Shown: positions 42,866 to 50,593 of the stretch, piece after piece | Layout: every line of letters starts with the position of its first letter | How positions within the stretch are numbered: the first letter of the stretch is position 1 | Assembly (NCBI RefSeq): GCF_001553455.1 | Contig: NZ_BBOX01000212.1 | Span: 1-50,593, forward strand | Reading direction: 5' to 3' | Length of the DNA stretch: 50,593 nt | Source: Streptomyces hygroscopicus subsp. hygroscopicus | GTDB taxonomy: Bacteria > Actinomycetota > Actinomycetes > Streptomycetales > Streptomycetaceae | The notes under the pieces: generated by a model | The model's input: only the letters and a program-made list of their open reading frames with translations | Told to the model about the DNA's origin: nothing | Databases searched by the model: none | Position numbers and translations under genes: made by a program

Positions 42866-43010
42866 TGTCGGGCCGGGGGCTGTCGGGCTGGGGGCTGGTG
42901 GCTGTCGGGCTGGGGGTTGAGGGCTACGGCTGTCGGGCTGGCGGCTGATGGGCTGGTTTCGGGCTGGGGGTTGAGGGCTACGGCTTCTCGGGCTGAGGGG
43001 CAGAGGCTGG
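42866..43010. repeat. Repeats directly after the flavoprotein stop codon
   Basis: GGCTGTCGGGCTGGGG-type units recur with drift from three bases after the stop codon; the 25-bp block centred on GGGGGTTGAGGGCTACGGCT occurs twice. The following stretch to 43154 is built of GGGCCCGYGG words and ends near the MFS stop; no gene is seen. Confidence 0.75.
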
Positions 43011-43154
43011 TGGGGCCCGCGGGCCCAAGGCCCGTGGTGGTCGCGGGCCACGGGCTGCGGGCCGCGGGCTGAGCCCGTGGCGGGCGGGCGCCGACCGGCT
43101 CCGTCCCGAGGAGCCGCGCGGCGCGGTGTCCCCGACGCTCCCGTGGGACGTCGC

Positions 43155-44492
43155 TCAGGAGGTGTCCGCCGTCCGTAGCGACTCGGGCCGGGCGTCGGGG
43201 GCGGTGTGCTCATCGCGTATCGCCGTGGCGCCGTGCGGTGCGATCCGCCCGCGCAGGGACACCACGGTCAGCAGCGCCAGGGCCGTGCCGATGAGCGGCA
43301 CCGTGAAGGCGGCGCTCGCGCCGAAGCCGTCGGCCAGCCGTCCGCCCGCCGTCACCGCCGCGGCCTGCCCCAGCGCGACCGCTCCGGTCAGCCAGGTGAA
43401 CGCCTCGGTCCGGGACGTGGCCGGGACCAGCGCCTCCACCAGGGTGTAGCCGGTGATCAGCGCAGGTGCCACGCACAGCCCCGCCAGCAGTCCGAGCCCG
43501 CCCAGCGGCAGTGGCGTCGGCACCGCCCACAGGGTCGAGCAGACCAGTGCCAGCGCGGCGTAGGAGGTCAGCAGCCGCCGCCGCGGGGAGACGCGCCAGG
43601 CGATGGCACCGCAGGCCACGCCCGAGAGCATGTTGCCCGCCGCGAAGACGCCGTACAGCACGCCGTTCAGGCCCGGTTGACCGTGTTCCTGGGTGAAGGC
43701 GGTCAGGGCGACCTGCATACCGCCGAAGACCGAGCCGATGCCCAGGAAGGCCACGGCCAGGACACGCACGCCCGGTATGGACAGGGCCGAGGCGTGCCGT
43801 TCCCGCGCGTCCGCCCGCACCGGGGCCGGTGGCGGTGCGGTGCGGCGCTGGGCCGCGAAGAGCAGTCCGCCCACCAGCGTCAGCGCGGCCTCCGCGATCA
43901 GCCCGGAGGAGGGGTGCACACCGGTGCTCAAGGCGGTCGCGAGCACGGGGCCGATGACGAACGTCAACTCGTCGGTCACCGACTCGAACGCGGCCGCGGT
44001 CGCCAGGAGCGGCCGGTGGTCCGGACGCGCCCCGGACCCGTCCTGGGCGCCGTCCCCGAGGACGGCCGCCCAGCGGGCCCGCACCATGGGCCCGATCTGC
44101 GGGACGGAGGCGCCCGTCGGCACCGCGGCGGCGATCAGGGCCCACAGCGGAGCGTGTGCCAGCGCGAGCGTTGTCAGCAGGGCTGCGGCCGCCGCGTGGA
44201 TCAGCACCCCCGGCACCAGCACGGCGCTCTGCCCGTAGCGGTCGGCGAGCTTGCCGCTCCTGGGCGCGAACAGCGCCATGGAGACGCCGGTGACGGCCGC
44301 GACCGCGCCGGCGGTGCCGTACGACCCGGTGGTGTGGCGCAGCAGGAGCACGATGCTGATCGTCAGCATCGCGAACGGCTGCCGGGCGGCGAACCCGGGT
44401 AGCAGGAAGGTCCAAGCGCCCGGTGTGCGCAGCAGGTGCCCGTAGCCGACGCGCCGGGCGGGAGGGGTGGTCCCGGGGACCGTGGATGCCAC
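43155..44492 (-). CDS. MFS transporter
   Basis: 445 residues with about 12 membrane segments. The loop between helices 2 and 3 has the MFS pattern FAPRSGKLADRYGQSAVLVP (G-x-L-x-D-R-x-G). The central cytoplasmic loop (QRRTAPPPAPVRADARERHA) is Pro-rich. It is most like single-polypeptide drug or metabolite exporters; the substrate is unknown. GTG at 44492 (VASTVPG) has GAAAGG upstream; the frame is open for another 39 codons but those residues look non-coding. Confidence 0.88.
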   Translation of the reverse strand: MASTVPGTTPPARRVGYGHLLRTPGAWTFLLPGFAARQPFAMLTISIVLLLRHTTGSYGTAGAVAAVTGVSMALFAPRSGKLADRYGQSAVLVPGVLIHAAAAALLTTLALAHAPLWALIAAAVPTGASVPQIGPMVRARWAAVLGDGAQDGSGARPDHRPLLATAAAFESVTDELTFVIGPVLATALSTGVHPSSGLIAEAALTLVGGLLFAAQRRTAPPPAPVRADARERHASALSIPGVRVLAVAFLGIGSVFGGMQVALTAFTQEHGQPGLNGVLYGVFAAGNMLSGVACGAIAWRVSPRRRLLTSYAALALVCSTLWAVPTPLPLGGLGLLAGLCVAPALITGYTLVEALVPATSRTEAFTWLTGAVALGQAAAVTAGGRLADGFGASAAFTVPLIGTALALLTVVSLRGRIAPHGATAIRDEHTAPDARPESLRTADTS

Positions 44493-44712
44493 GGCCGATG
44501 CCTTTCCGCCGCCTGGTAGCGCGCCCCGGCCGACGTGGCGGAGTGCGCCGAGAGCTGTCCTCTCGCGCGGGACCGGGGTAGATACCGGGTCCGCGCCGAC
44601 CGGGGGCATCAGGACCGCGGCCGCCGAGCGGTCGCGCCAGCTCTGCGTCAGGCAGAGTTGGTTCGTTGCTTGCGGCGTTCATCGTACAGGGGCGCCGCCA
44701 CCTCGCCGGTGG

Positions 44713-44772
44713 CGGCCTGTCCCGTGCGCGGTCGGCCTGTCCCGTGCGCGGTCGGCCTGTCCCGTGCGCGGT
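44713..44772. repeat. 20-bp array, three perfect copies, ending at a stop codon
   Basis: CGGCCTGTCCCGTGCGCGGT is repeated three times without error. The last base is the first base of the complement of the thioesterase stop codon (44772-44774). Confidence 0.95.
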
Positions 44773-45563
44773 CAGGGGCTGGGCAGGGGGCGGACGGTGA
44801 GGATCTGCTGGGCGTGTCCGACCGGGCCGCCCAGGTCGTGCAGCACGGTGCTGGTGATGCCCTGGCCGGTGCCGCCGAAGGTGACCGTGGTGTCCAGGCC
44901 GGCCCAGGGGCCCTCGGGCTGGCGGTGCAGGTGGAGGGTCAGGTCGACGTTGGGGAACATCCAGGCGGTGGGCGGCTGACGTACGGCGATGCCGTTGGCG
45001 GTGTCGACGAGCGCGACGTACGAGGCCAGCGGGGTGCTGGTCTGCCCGGCGACGAGGGCGAGCGGGGTGGAGACCCAGACGGTCGCGCGGCCCGGCCGGG
45101 GCGGGGCGACCGGACGGGAGTCCAGGGAGGCGATGTACCCGCCGGGCCACATGGTGGTCATCGGCCGGGGGTCGAGTGCCTCCGGAGGGGTGAGCCGGTC
45201 ATCGGCGCCGCCGGCGACGGCGGTGGTGTCCACGGCGGCCAGGAGCCAGGCGCGGGCCCGGACCACCGGGCGGTCGGCTATGCGCACGACGGCCTCGAGC
45301 AGTTCGATGGTGCGGCCGGGCCGGACGGTCTCCACCCGGATCTCGCACTCGTCGAGGGCGAGGCGCCCGAGGATGTCGAAGCTGATCCGGCTGAGCAGCA
45401 GCCCGGTGTGCGGACGCCCTGCGAGGTAGCGGTCGATGGCGTGGACGATGAGGCCGCCGAGCGGGCTGAAGTGCTGTTCGTCGGTGTTCCACGCGCCGCT
45501 CGCGTGGCCGGTGGGCTTGTAGCGGTACTCATCGATCGGCTCGTAGTAGCTGTCGGCGGTCAA
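44772..45563 (-). CDS. TesB-like acyl-CoA thioesterase-family protein
   Basis: 263 residues, double hotdog fold. N-terminal half: WNTDEQHFSPLGGLIVHAID and SRISFDILGRLALDECEIRV, where ISFDILG is the family strand. C-terminal half: PLASYVALVDTANGI, then FPNVDLTLHLHRQPEGPWAG. It would hydrolyse acyl-CoA thioesters in the cytoplasm. The TTG start at 45563 has GAGGAG upstream; no better start exists. It stands alone between an MFS gene and an ArsR gene on the same strand. Confidence 0.85.
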   Translation of the reverse strand: MTADSYYEPIDEYRYKPTGHASGAWNTDEQHFSPLGGLIVHAIDRYLAGRPHTGLLLSRISFDILGRLALDECEIRVETVRPGRTIELLEAVVRIADRPVVRARAWLLAAVDTTAVAGGADDRLTPPEALDPRPMTTMWPGGYIASLDSRPVAPPRPGRATVWVSTPLALVAGQTSTPLASYVALVDTANGIAVRQPPTAWMFPNVDLTLHLHRQPEGPWAGLDTTVTFGGTGQGITSTVLHDLGGPVGHAQQILTVRPLPSP

Positions 45564-45949
<386 letters not shown>

Positions 45950-46309
45950 TCAGTCGTGCGGCGGGGCCCCGGTGACCATGTGATCCGCGTGGTTGACGGC
46001 CTCGATGACCAGCCGCCGCAGATGGCCGTCGTGGAGCGAGTACACCGAGCGGCGGCCCTCCTTGCGCACCTGGACCAGCCCGGCCAGCCGCAGCTTGGCC
46101 AGATGCTGGCTCACCGCCGGGCGGGCCGCCCCACTGGCCTCGGTGAGGGTGTTGACATCGGCCTCGCCCCGGGCGAGGGACCACACCAGGTGCAGTCGGG
46201 TCGGGTCGGAGAGCAGCGAGAAGACGTTGGCGGCCGTGGAGAACTGCGCCGCGCCGCTGGGGTGCGTATGCGACCGGGTCGCAGGTGGGGAGGGTTCGCT
46301 GACCGGCAT
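45950..46309 (-). CDS. ArsR-family transcriptional regulator
   Basis: 119 residues, winged HTH: VFSLLSDPTRLHLVWSLARG, then SGAARPAVSQHLAKLRLAGL, then VQVRKEGRRSVYSLHDGHLR. The C-terminus has DGHLRRLVIEAVNHADHM. Its Asp-Gly-His then His-Ala-Asp-His spacing (Asp, His+2, His+13, His+16) matches an alpha-5 metal site, so zinc, cobalt or nickel sensing is likely. ATG at 46309 (MPVSEP). The gene it controls is not obvious: the 5' side is a repeat array and the gene beyond runs the same way. Confidence 0.88.
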   Translation of the reverse strand: MPVSEPSPPATRSHTHPSGAAQFSTAANVFSLLSDPTRLHLVWSLARGEADVNTLTEASGAARPAVSQHLAKLRLAGLVQVRKEGRRSVYSLHDGHLRRLVIEAVNHADHMVTGAPPHD

Positions 46310-46374
46310 GTGCCCATCGTAGGGCGGCGGGCCGAGGGCACCCCCTGCTCCGGCCCGCACGCTCCTGGACGGCG

Positions 46375-46800
46375 CCCGGCCGGGTGCGGTTGCGGATGAG
46401 GCGCAGTCCTGCGGGGTTGCGGATGGGGCTCGGCCCCGCAGGGTCGCGGTCGGCGCCCGGCCGGGTGCGGTTGCGGTCGGGGCTCGGCCCTGCAGGGTCG
46501 CAGACCGAGTGCGGCGTCGCGGGGTTGTGGTCGGCGCCCGGCCGGGTGCAGTTGCGGACGGCGCCCGGCCCTGCAGGGTTGCGGATGGGGTGCGGCCTTG
46601 CGGGGTCGCGGTCGGGCCCGGCCCCGCAGGTCGCGGAACGGAGCTTGGCCCCGCAGGGTCGCAGACCGGGTGCGGCGTCGCGGGGTTGCGGTCGGCGCCC
46701 GGCCCCGCAGGAGCGCGGACGGTGCCCGCCCCCGCAGGGTTGCGGATGGGGCGCGCCGTCGCAGGGTCGCGGTCGGCGCCCGGTCCCGCGCGGGTCCGGA
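46375..46800. repeat. Degenerate 30-40-bp array upstream of ArsR, downstream of TetR
   Basis: About twelve drifting units containing GGTTGCGGTCGGCGCCCGGC and CCCCGCAGGGTCGCGG words. It fills nearly the whole 513-bp gap (46310-46822) and starts 22 bp from the TetR stop codon. No gene is seen in it. Confidence 0.8.
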
Positions 46801-46822
46801 CGGCATCAGCCTCTGGCCCCGA

Positions 46823-47380
46823 CTACCCGCCTGCCCGCAGACCGTCGAGCAGAACGGTCAGCACCGGGCGGTGACCGTGTGCGGAATCAGGCTCAAGCCC
46901 CAGCACGCACCCCTGCACCGTCGCGGCCCCCGTCAGTCGCAGCACCTCCTGCCAGGCGAGGTCCCGGCGCAGGCGCCCCTCGTCCTGGGCGCGTTCGATG
47001 ACCCGTTGGGAGAGACCGAGGAGCTGGTGGCGCTGCTCGGCGATGGCGGGCCCGCCATGCTGGTCCAGGGAGCCGGACAGTCCCGCGTTCTGCGCGGTGC
47101 GCACGGCCAGGCCGGTGAACAGCAGCGAGAAACCCTCCCAGGCGTCTTCGCAGCTCAGGGCCTGGTGTGCGGTGGCGATCAGCTCGGCGAGGATGTCGGC
47201 CAGCACCGCCGCCATGAGCTGGTCGCGATCGGGGTAGCGCCGGTAGACGGTCCCCACACCGACACCGGCCTCCCGCGCAATCTCGTGATAGCTCACGCCC
47301 AGCCCGTTGGCCGCGACGGCGCGGCGCGCTGCCGCCAGGACACGCGCGGCATTGCGCTGCGCATCGACGCGCACGGGCAT
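46823..47380 (-). CDS. TetR-family repressor
   Basis: 185 residues from an ATG with AGGAG six bases upstream; an ATG at 47419 would add 13 residues. HTH: AVAANGLGVSYHEIAREAGV, then GVGTVYRRYPDRDQLMAAVL. The C-terminal domain is of the SBP-bacterial-TetR type, with QNAGLSGSLDQHGG. It is divergent from an SDR gene, and two strong palindromes lie between the starts. It probably represses both. Confidence 0.92.
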   Translation of the reverse strand: MPVRVDAQRNAARVLAAARRAVAANGLGVSYHEIAREAGVGVGTVYRRYPDRDQLMAAVLADILAELIATAHQALSCEDAWEGFSLLFTGLAVRTAQNAGLSGSLDQHGGPAIAEQRHQLLGLSQRVIERAQDEGRLRRDLAWQEVLRLTGAATVQGCVLGLEPDSAHGHRPVLTVLLDGLRAGG

Positions 47381-47440
47381 CGCTGTCTCCTGGGCCGCTG
47401 CAGGCTGCTCCGCGTTCATGCCCCCACCCTACCCGCAAGT

Positions 47441-47493
47441 GGACAAGAGTTGTCCGTTTCTCTACGCTGAAGAAAGCGGACAGATCCTGTCCG
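47441..47493. promoter_or_regulatory. Two TetR operators in the TetR/SDR gap
   Basis: GGACAAGAGTTGTCC (47441-47455) and CGGACAGATCCTGTCCG (47477-47493) are both perfect palindromes with three-base centres, each followed by GTTT. Their centres are 37 bp apart. They share the consensus GGACAR-N3-YTGTCC. Confidence 0.85.
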
Positions 47494-47523
47494 TTTAGTG
47501 GACTCGTACGGGAGGTGCGGAGC

Positions 47524-48372
47524 GTGGACACCCGTGTATGGCTGATCACCGGTGCGTCCGGCGGTCTGGGCCGGGCGCTGGTAGCCGAGGTTCTGGGCGC
47601 GGGCGAGCGAGTAGTCGCCGTCTCGCGCGACGACGAGCCGCTGCGGCCGCTGGCCGCTGACCACCCAGGACGCCTGCTCACCAGCAGCGTGGACATCACC
47701 GACGCCGACGCGCTTCGGCAGGTCCTCGATGGCGCGATCGCGCGATTCGGCCGCCTCGACGTCGTCGTCAACAACGCCGGCTACGCGCTGGCGGGCCCAC
47801 TGGAGGAGCTGGACGACGCGGAGCTGCGCGCTCAGTTCGAGGTGAACTTCTTCGCCGCCGTCAACGTCCTGCGCGCCGCTCTGCCGCATCTGCGCGCAGC
47901 GAAGGCGGGCCGCGTGCTGCAGATCAGCTCGCTGGCGGGGCAGATCGGCGCCCCCGGGATGAGCGCCTACACGGCCAGCAAGCACGCTCTGGAAGGTCTG
48001 AGCGTCTCAGTGGCCGCCGAACTCGCGCCGCTGGGCATCCGGACGACCATCGTGGAGCCCGGAGCATCCCGCACCGGCTTCCGTGCCAACTGGGCGAGCC
48101 GGCTGCCCACCGGCGGTGCCATCCCCGACTACCTTCCCGTGCACGAAGCGCTGGCGCGGTCCGCCGGCGCCGCGGGAGGCCAGGTCGGCGACCCCGTCCG
48201 CATGGCCCAGGCCCTCGTCGCCCTGGCCGACATGCCAAACCCCCCGCTGCGCCTCCCCCTGGGCAGCGACGCCCTTGCCGGTATCGAGAACACCCGCAGC
48301 GACCAGCTCGCAGAGCTACGCCGATACGCGCCTCTGAGTGCCTCCACCGATCATCCCGGTTCGCGCCTCTGA
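47524..48372 (+). CDS. Short-chain dehydrogenase/reductase, C-terminus encoded by a repeat
   Basis: 282 residues, classical SDR. Cofactor motif ITGASGGLGRAL, NNAG in VVVNNAGYALAG, catalytic Ser in ISSLAGQ and Tyr-x-x-x-Lys in YTASKHALEG. GGAGG lies eight bases before the GTG at 47524. The substrate is unknown; the divergent TetR suggests a detoxification role. The last ~15 residues (APLSASTDHPGSRL) are encoded by the first copy of a 35-bp repeat; because 35 is not a multiple of three, the second copy is read in another frame and supplies the stop. Confidence 0.92.
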   Translation: MDTRVWLITGASGGLGRALVAEVLGAGERVVAVSRDDEPLRPLAADHPGRLLTSSVDITDADALRQVLDGAIARFGRLDVVVNNAGYALAGPLEELDDAELRAQFEVNFFAAVNVLRAALPHLRAAKAGRVLQISSLAGQIGAPGMSAYTASKHALEGLSVSVAAELAPLGIRTTIVEPGASRTGFRANWASRLPTGGAIPDYLPVHEALARSAGAAGGQVGDPVRMAQALVALADMPNPPLRLPLGSDALAGIENTRSDQLAELRRYAPLSASTDHPGSRL

Positions 48373-48537
48373 GTGCCTCCACCGATGACCCCGGTTCGCG
48401 CCTCTGAGTGCGTCCACCGATCACCACGTTCCGCGTCCCTGAGCGCGTCCACCGATCACCACGTTCCGCGCCTCTGAGCGCCTCCACCGATCACCCCGTT
48501 CCGCGTCCCCGAGCGCCTCCACCGATCACCCCATGGA
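48328..48537. repeat. 35-bp tandem array, six copies, spanning the SDR stop codon
   Basis: Six head-to-tail 35-bp units starting GCGCCTCTGAGTGCCTCCAC, with a conserved CCACCGATCACC centre and a few changes per copy. It begins 45 bp inside the SDR coding sequence and ends 7 bp before the ATG of the next gene, so the whole intergenic space is repeat. Confidence 0.95.
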
Positions 48538-48543
48538 CCTGAC

Positions 48544-49320
48544 ATGCACGAGCACCACACCACCGCGCCCCTCGCCGTTGTCACCGGCGGCAGTGAGGGC
48601 CTTGGCCTGGCCATTGCGGACGCCTTCGCCGCGGACGGGGCGGATCTGATCCTCGTCGCCCGCAACCGCGACAAGCTCCAGGCCGCCGCCGGGGAACTGG
48701 GGCGGCACGGCACCGCCGTGCGGACCGTGGCCGCGGACCTCTCCGCGCCGGACGCCCCCGCCCGGATCGCCGCACAGGTGGCGGACCTGACCGACCGGGT
48801 GGACACCCTCGTCAACAACGTCGGCATCGCCCACTTCGCCTCCTTGGCCGACACCACCGTCGACGCGATGAACACGATGTGGCACCTCAACGTCCAGGTG
48901 CCGCTGCTGCTGAGCCAGCAACTGCTGCCCGCCCTCCTGAACGCCCGCGGAAACATCATCAACATCAGCAGCTACTGGGCCCACAAAATGGTCGCCGGGC
49001 GCTCTTCGGCCGCGTACTCCGCCACCCGCGGAGCACTCAACTCCCTGACCCGGGCCCTGGCCAACGAACTCGGCCCCCAGGGAGTCCGGGTCAACGCCAT
49101 CGCCCCCGGCGCGGTCCACACCCCCACCTACGAACGCTCCTACCTCGCCCCCATGACCGCGGAGCAACGCACCGCGCACGACCGGCGGATCGAGCACTCC
49201 TACCCCCTGGGGCGCCTGGGCACCGCCCACGACATCGCCGCCGCGGCCGCCTACCTGGCCTCCGCTCAGTGGACCACCGGCGCCATCCTCGCCGTCGACG
49301 GCGGCCTCACCATCCGCTGA
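48544..49320 (+). CDS. Short-chain dehydrogenase-fold protein with Arg at the catalytic Lys
   Basis: 258 residues. The fold is a classical SDR: VVTGGSEGLGLAIADAF, VNNVGIAHFAS, NIINISSYWAH (catalytic Ser) and a C-terminal GAILAVDGGLTIR. The active-site pair is Tyr158-Ser-Ala-Thr-Arg162, where the near-invariant Lys is Arg. Lys normally lowers the Tyr pKa and holds the ribose, so activity may be reduced or altered. The ribosome site falls in the last unit of the 35-bp array, which has no clear GGAGG. It may be co-transcribed with the first SDR. Confidence 0.9.
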   Translation: MHEHHTTAPLAVVTGGSEGLGLAIADAFAADGADLILVARNRDKLQAAAGELGRHGTAVRTVAADLSAPDAPARIAAQVADLTDRVDTLVNNVGIAHFASLADTTVDAMNTMWHLNVQVPLLLSQQLLPALLNARGNIINISSYWAHKMVAGRSSAAYSATRGALNSLTRALANELGPQGVRVNAIAPGAVHTPTYERSYLAPMTAEQRTAHDRRIEHSYPLGRLGTAHDIAAAAAYLASAQWTTGAILAVDGGLTIR

Positions 49321-49345
49321 CCCCCCCGATGTCCCCACTGGAACG

Positions 49346-49363
49346 CATGAAGACCTCTTCATG
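49346..49363. promoter_or_regulatory. Operator palindrome upstream of the NmtR-like gene
   Basis: CATGAAGACCTCTTCATG is an 18-bp perfect palindrome around CC, 24 bp before the start codon. TGAA/TTCA arms are typical of SmtB/CzrA/NmtR-family operators. A TACGAT -10-like hexamer follows at 49376-49381, so bound repressor would cover the -35. Confidence 0.75.
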
Positions 49364-49387
49364 TAATGCTGTGGATACGATGACGTC

Positions 49388-49771
49388 ATGGGACACGGAG
49401 CCGACAGTCAGACCACCCCGGCAGCGCATCTGGACGCGGACTCCGCCGCCACCATCGCCGCCACCCTCCAGGCCCTGGCCACCCCCTCGCGGCTGATGAT
49501 CCTCACCCGGCTCCGCCAGGCCCCCTGCGCGGTGACCGAACTCGCCGAGGCGGTCGGCATGGAGCAGTCCGCGGTCTCCCACCAGCTCCGGCTGCTGCGC
49601 GCCCTCGGACTGGTCACCGGCTCGCGCCGGGGCCGCCGGATCGTCTACAGCCTCTACGACAACCACGTCGCCCAACTCCTCGACGAGGCCATCTACCACA
49701 TCGAGCATCTGCGGCTCGGCGCACGCGATCTGCCGCCGGCCGCCGGCTCCGACCCGGACCGGGGCCGATGA
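49388..49771 (+). CDS. nmtR: NmtR-like nickel/cobalt-sensing ArsR-family repressor
   Basis: 127 residues, very similar in layout to mycobacterial NmtR. It opens MGHG (Gly2-His3, N-terminal ligands of NmtR) and has the HTH LQALATPSRLMILTRLRQAP, then VGMEQSAVSHQLRLLRALGL. The alpha-5 metal site is complete: Asp91, His93, His104, His107 in YDNHVAQLLDEAIYHIEH, the same residue numbers as in Mycobacterium tuberculosis NmtR. The extra C-terminal His residues of NmtR (109, 116) are absent. It is fused by ATGA overlap to an APC permease gene, not to a P-type metal ATPase. Confidence 0.92.
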   Translation: MGHGADSQTTPAAHLDADSAATIAATLQALATPSRLMILTRLRQAPCAVTELAEAVGMEQSAVSHQLRLLRALGLVTGSRRGRRIVYSLYDNHVAQLLDEAIYHIEHLRLGARDLPPAAGSDPDRGR

Positions 49772-50593
49772 GCGGACCGGCGGACACCCCGCCCGCACCG
49801 GGGGAGTTGCGGCGCCGCCTGGGGGTCTTCGACGCGGTCGTGGTCGGCCTGGGGTCGATGATCGGCGCGGGCGTCTTCGGGGCGCTGGGGCCCGCGGCCC
49901 GGGAGGCGGGCTCGGGGCTGCTGTTCGGCCTGGTGGCGGCCGGAGCGGTGGCGTACTGCAACGCTACCTCCTCCGCGCGTCTCGCCGCCCGCCACCCGCG
50001 CTCGGGCGGTACGTACGTCTACGGCCGTGAGCGGCTGGGCGACTTCTGGGGATATCTGGCCGGCTGGGGTTTCGTGGTCGGCAAGACCGCCTCCTGCGCG
50101 GCGATGGCCCTGACCGTCGGCTCCTACGTGTGGCCCGCCCAGGCACACGCGGTGGCGGTGGCGGCCGTGGTGGCGCTGACGGCCGTGAACTACGTCGGCG
50201 TGCACAAGGCCGCCTGGCTGACCCGGGCGATCGTGGCCGTCGTGCTCGCGGTCCTGGCCGCCGTGGTCGTCGCCCTCCTCACCTCCGGGGAGGCCGACGC
50301 CGCACGGCTGGGGATCGGTCACGACGCGACCCTCGGCGGGGTGCTGCGCGCGGGCGGCCTGCTGTTCTTCGCCTTCGCCGGATACGCCCGGATCGCCACC
50401 CTCGGCGAGGAGGTCCGCGACCCGGCCCGCACCATCCCCCGCGCCATCCCCCTCGCGCTCGGCATCACCCTGGCCGTCTACGCGGCGGTCGCCGTCGCCG
50501 CGCTGGCCGTGCTGGGCGGCGGCGGGCTGGGCGCGGCGGGCGCCCCGCTGGCCGACGCCGTACGGGCCGCCGGGCTCCCGGGGCTCGCGCCGG
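49768..50593 (+). CDS. APC-superfamily amino acid/amine permease (partial, runs off the end)
   Basis: 275 residues are present; the frame is open at the window edge. After a short N-terminus (MSGPADTPPAPGELRRRLGV) comes the APC core with FDAVVVGLGSMIGAGVFGAL (helix 1, with the unwound GSMIGAG), GGTYVYGRERLGDFWGYLAG, and FFAFAGYARIATLGEEVRDP (helix 6 to loop 7). It is most like amino acid or polyamine permeases. The ATG overlaps the nmtR stop, so metal-dependent control is expected. Import of a metal-chelating amino acid such as histidine is conceivable but unproven. Confidence 0.9.
   Translation, partial: MSGPADTPPAPGELRRRLGVFDAVVVGLGSMIGAGVFGALGPAAREAGSGLLFGLVAAGAVAYCNATSSARLAARHPRSGGTYVYGRERLGDFWGYLAGWGFVVGKTASCAAMALTVGSYVWPAQAHAVAVAAVVALTAVNYVGVHKAAWLTRAIVAVVLAVLAAVVVALLTSGEADAARLGIGHDATLGGVLRAGGLLFFAFAGYARIATLGEEVRDPARTIPRAIPLALGITLAVYAAVAVAALAVLGGGGLGAAGAPLADAVRAAGLPGLAP

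Noticed and set aside
48328..48537. 35-bp repeats as a CRISPR array
   Set aside because: Units are directly adjacent with no unique spacers, and no cas genes are near.

Overview
The window looks like chromosomal DNA of a Streptomyces or close relative. The evidence is very high G+C, GTG and TTG starts, a conservon fragment, MalFG-type sugar importers without an own ATPase, a DUF5753 regulator paired with an RsbW-like ATPase, a DUF574 methyltransferase, and a BlaL/BlaA/BlaB-type beta-lactamase locus. No rRNA, tRNA, insertion sequence, phage gene or CRISPR array was seen.

Layout. 1-1231: tail of a conservon (cvnA end, cvnB, cvnC) with no cvnD. 1938-10277: a nine-gene catabolic block: secreted GH114 endo-polygalactosaminidase, sugar ABC importer, PfkB kinase, GH4 glycosidase, SIS/AgaS-like isomerase-deaminase and class II tagatose-bisphosphate-type aldolase, closed by a strong hairpin. 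This reads as a complete route from an extracellular alpha-1,4-galactosamine polymer, such as fungal galactosaminogalactan, to triose phosphates. 10598-13028: a frameshifted LysR gene, a NIPSNAP protein and a divergent TetR. 13076-19135: three secreted glycosidases on the minus strand (GH43, GH76 alpha-mannanase type, GH2 with AbfB domain), each with its own hairpin or spacer. 19397-22545: hypothetical protein, RsbW-like ATPase, DUF5753 regulator with a TTA codon, DUF574 methyltransferase. 22672-27786: CitA/DcuS-type two-component pair divergent from a TctC-like lipoprotein and a GntP permease. 27856-31548: D,D-carboxypeptidase, Old Yellow Enzyme divergent from an Rrf2 regulator, small membrane protein. 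32024-34987: class A beta-lactamase divergent from blaA-blaB. 35089-42863: dienelactone hydrolase, DEDDh exonuclease, aldo/keto reductase, HTH regulator divergent from a tautomerase, DUF1348-TetR operon divergent from a GlcD-like flavoprotein. 43155-50593: MFS transporter, thioesterase, ArsR, TetR divergent from an SDR, a second SDR, and an NmtR-type metal sensor translationally coupled to an APC permease that runs off the end.

Two patterns cut across the window. First, short tandem-repeat arrays (7 to about 57 bp units) lie in many intergenic spaces, and every one is 3' of at least one gene; several start inside, or end at, a stop codon. None of the divergent promoter regions holds such an array, apart from one 14-bp direct repeat that is part of an operator. 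Second, most divergent regulator-target gaps contain clear palindromes: TetR (12335-12360), Rrf2 (30585-30611), LysR T-N11-A (33161-33173), TetR (41337-41389) and TetR (47441-47493). The last two each have two sites with centres 37 bp apart. The GH114 locus and the mannanase/GH43/GH2 group together suggest an organism equipped to use fungal cell-wall and biofilm polysaccharides.
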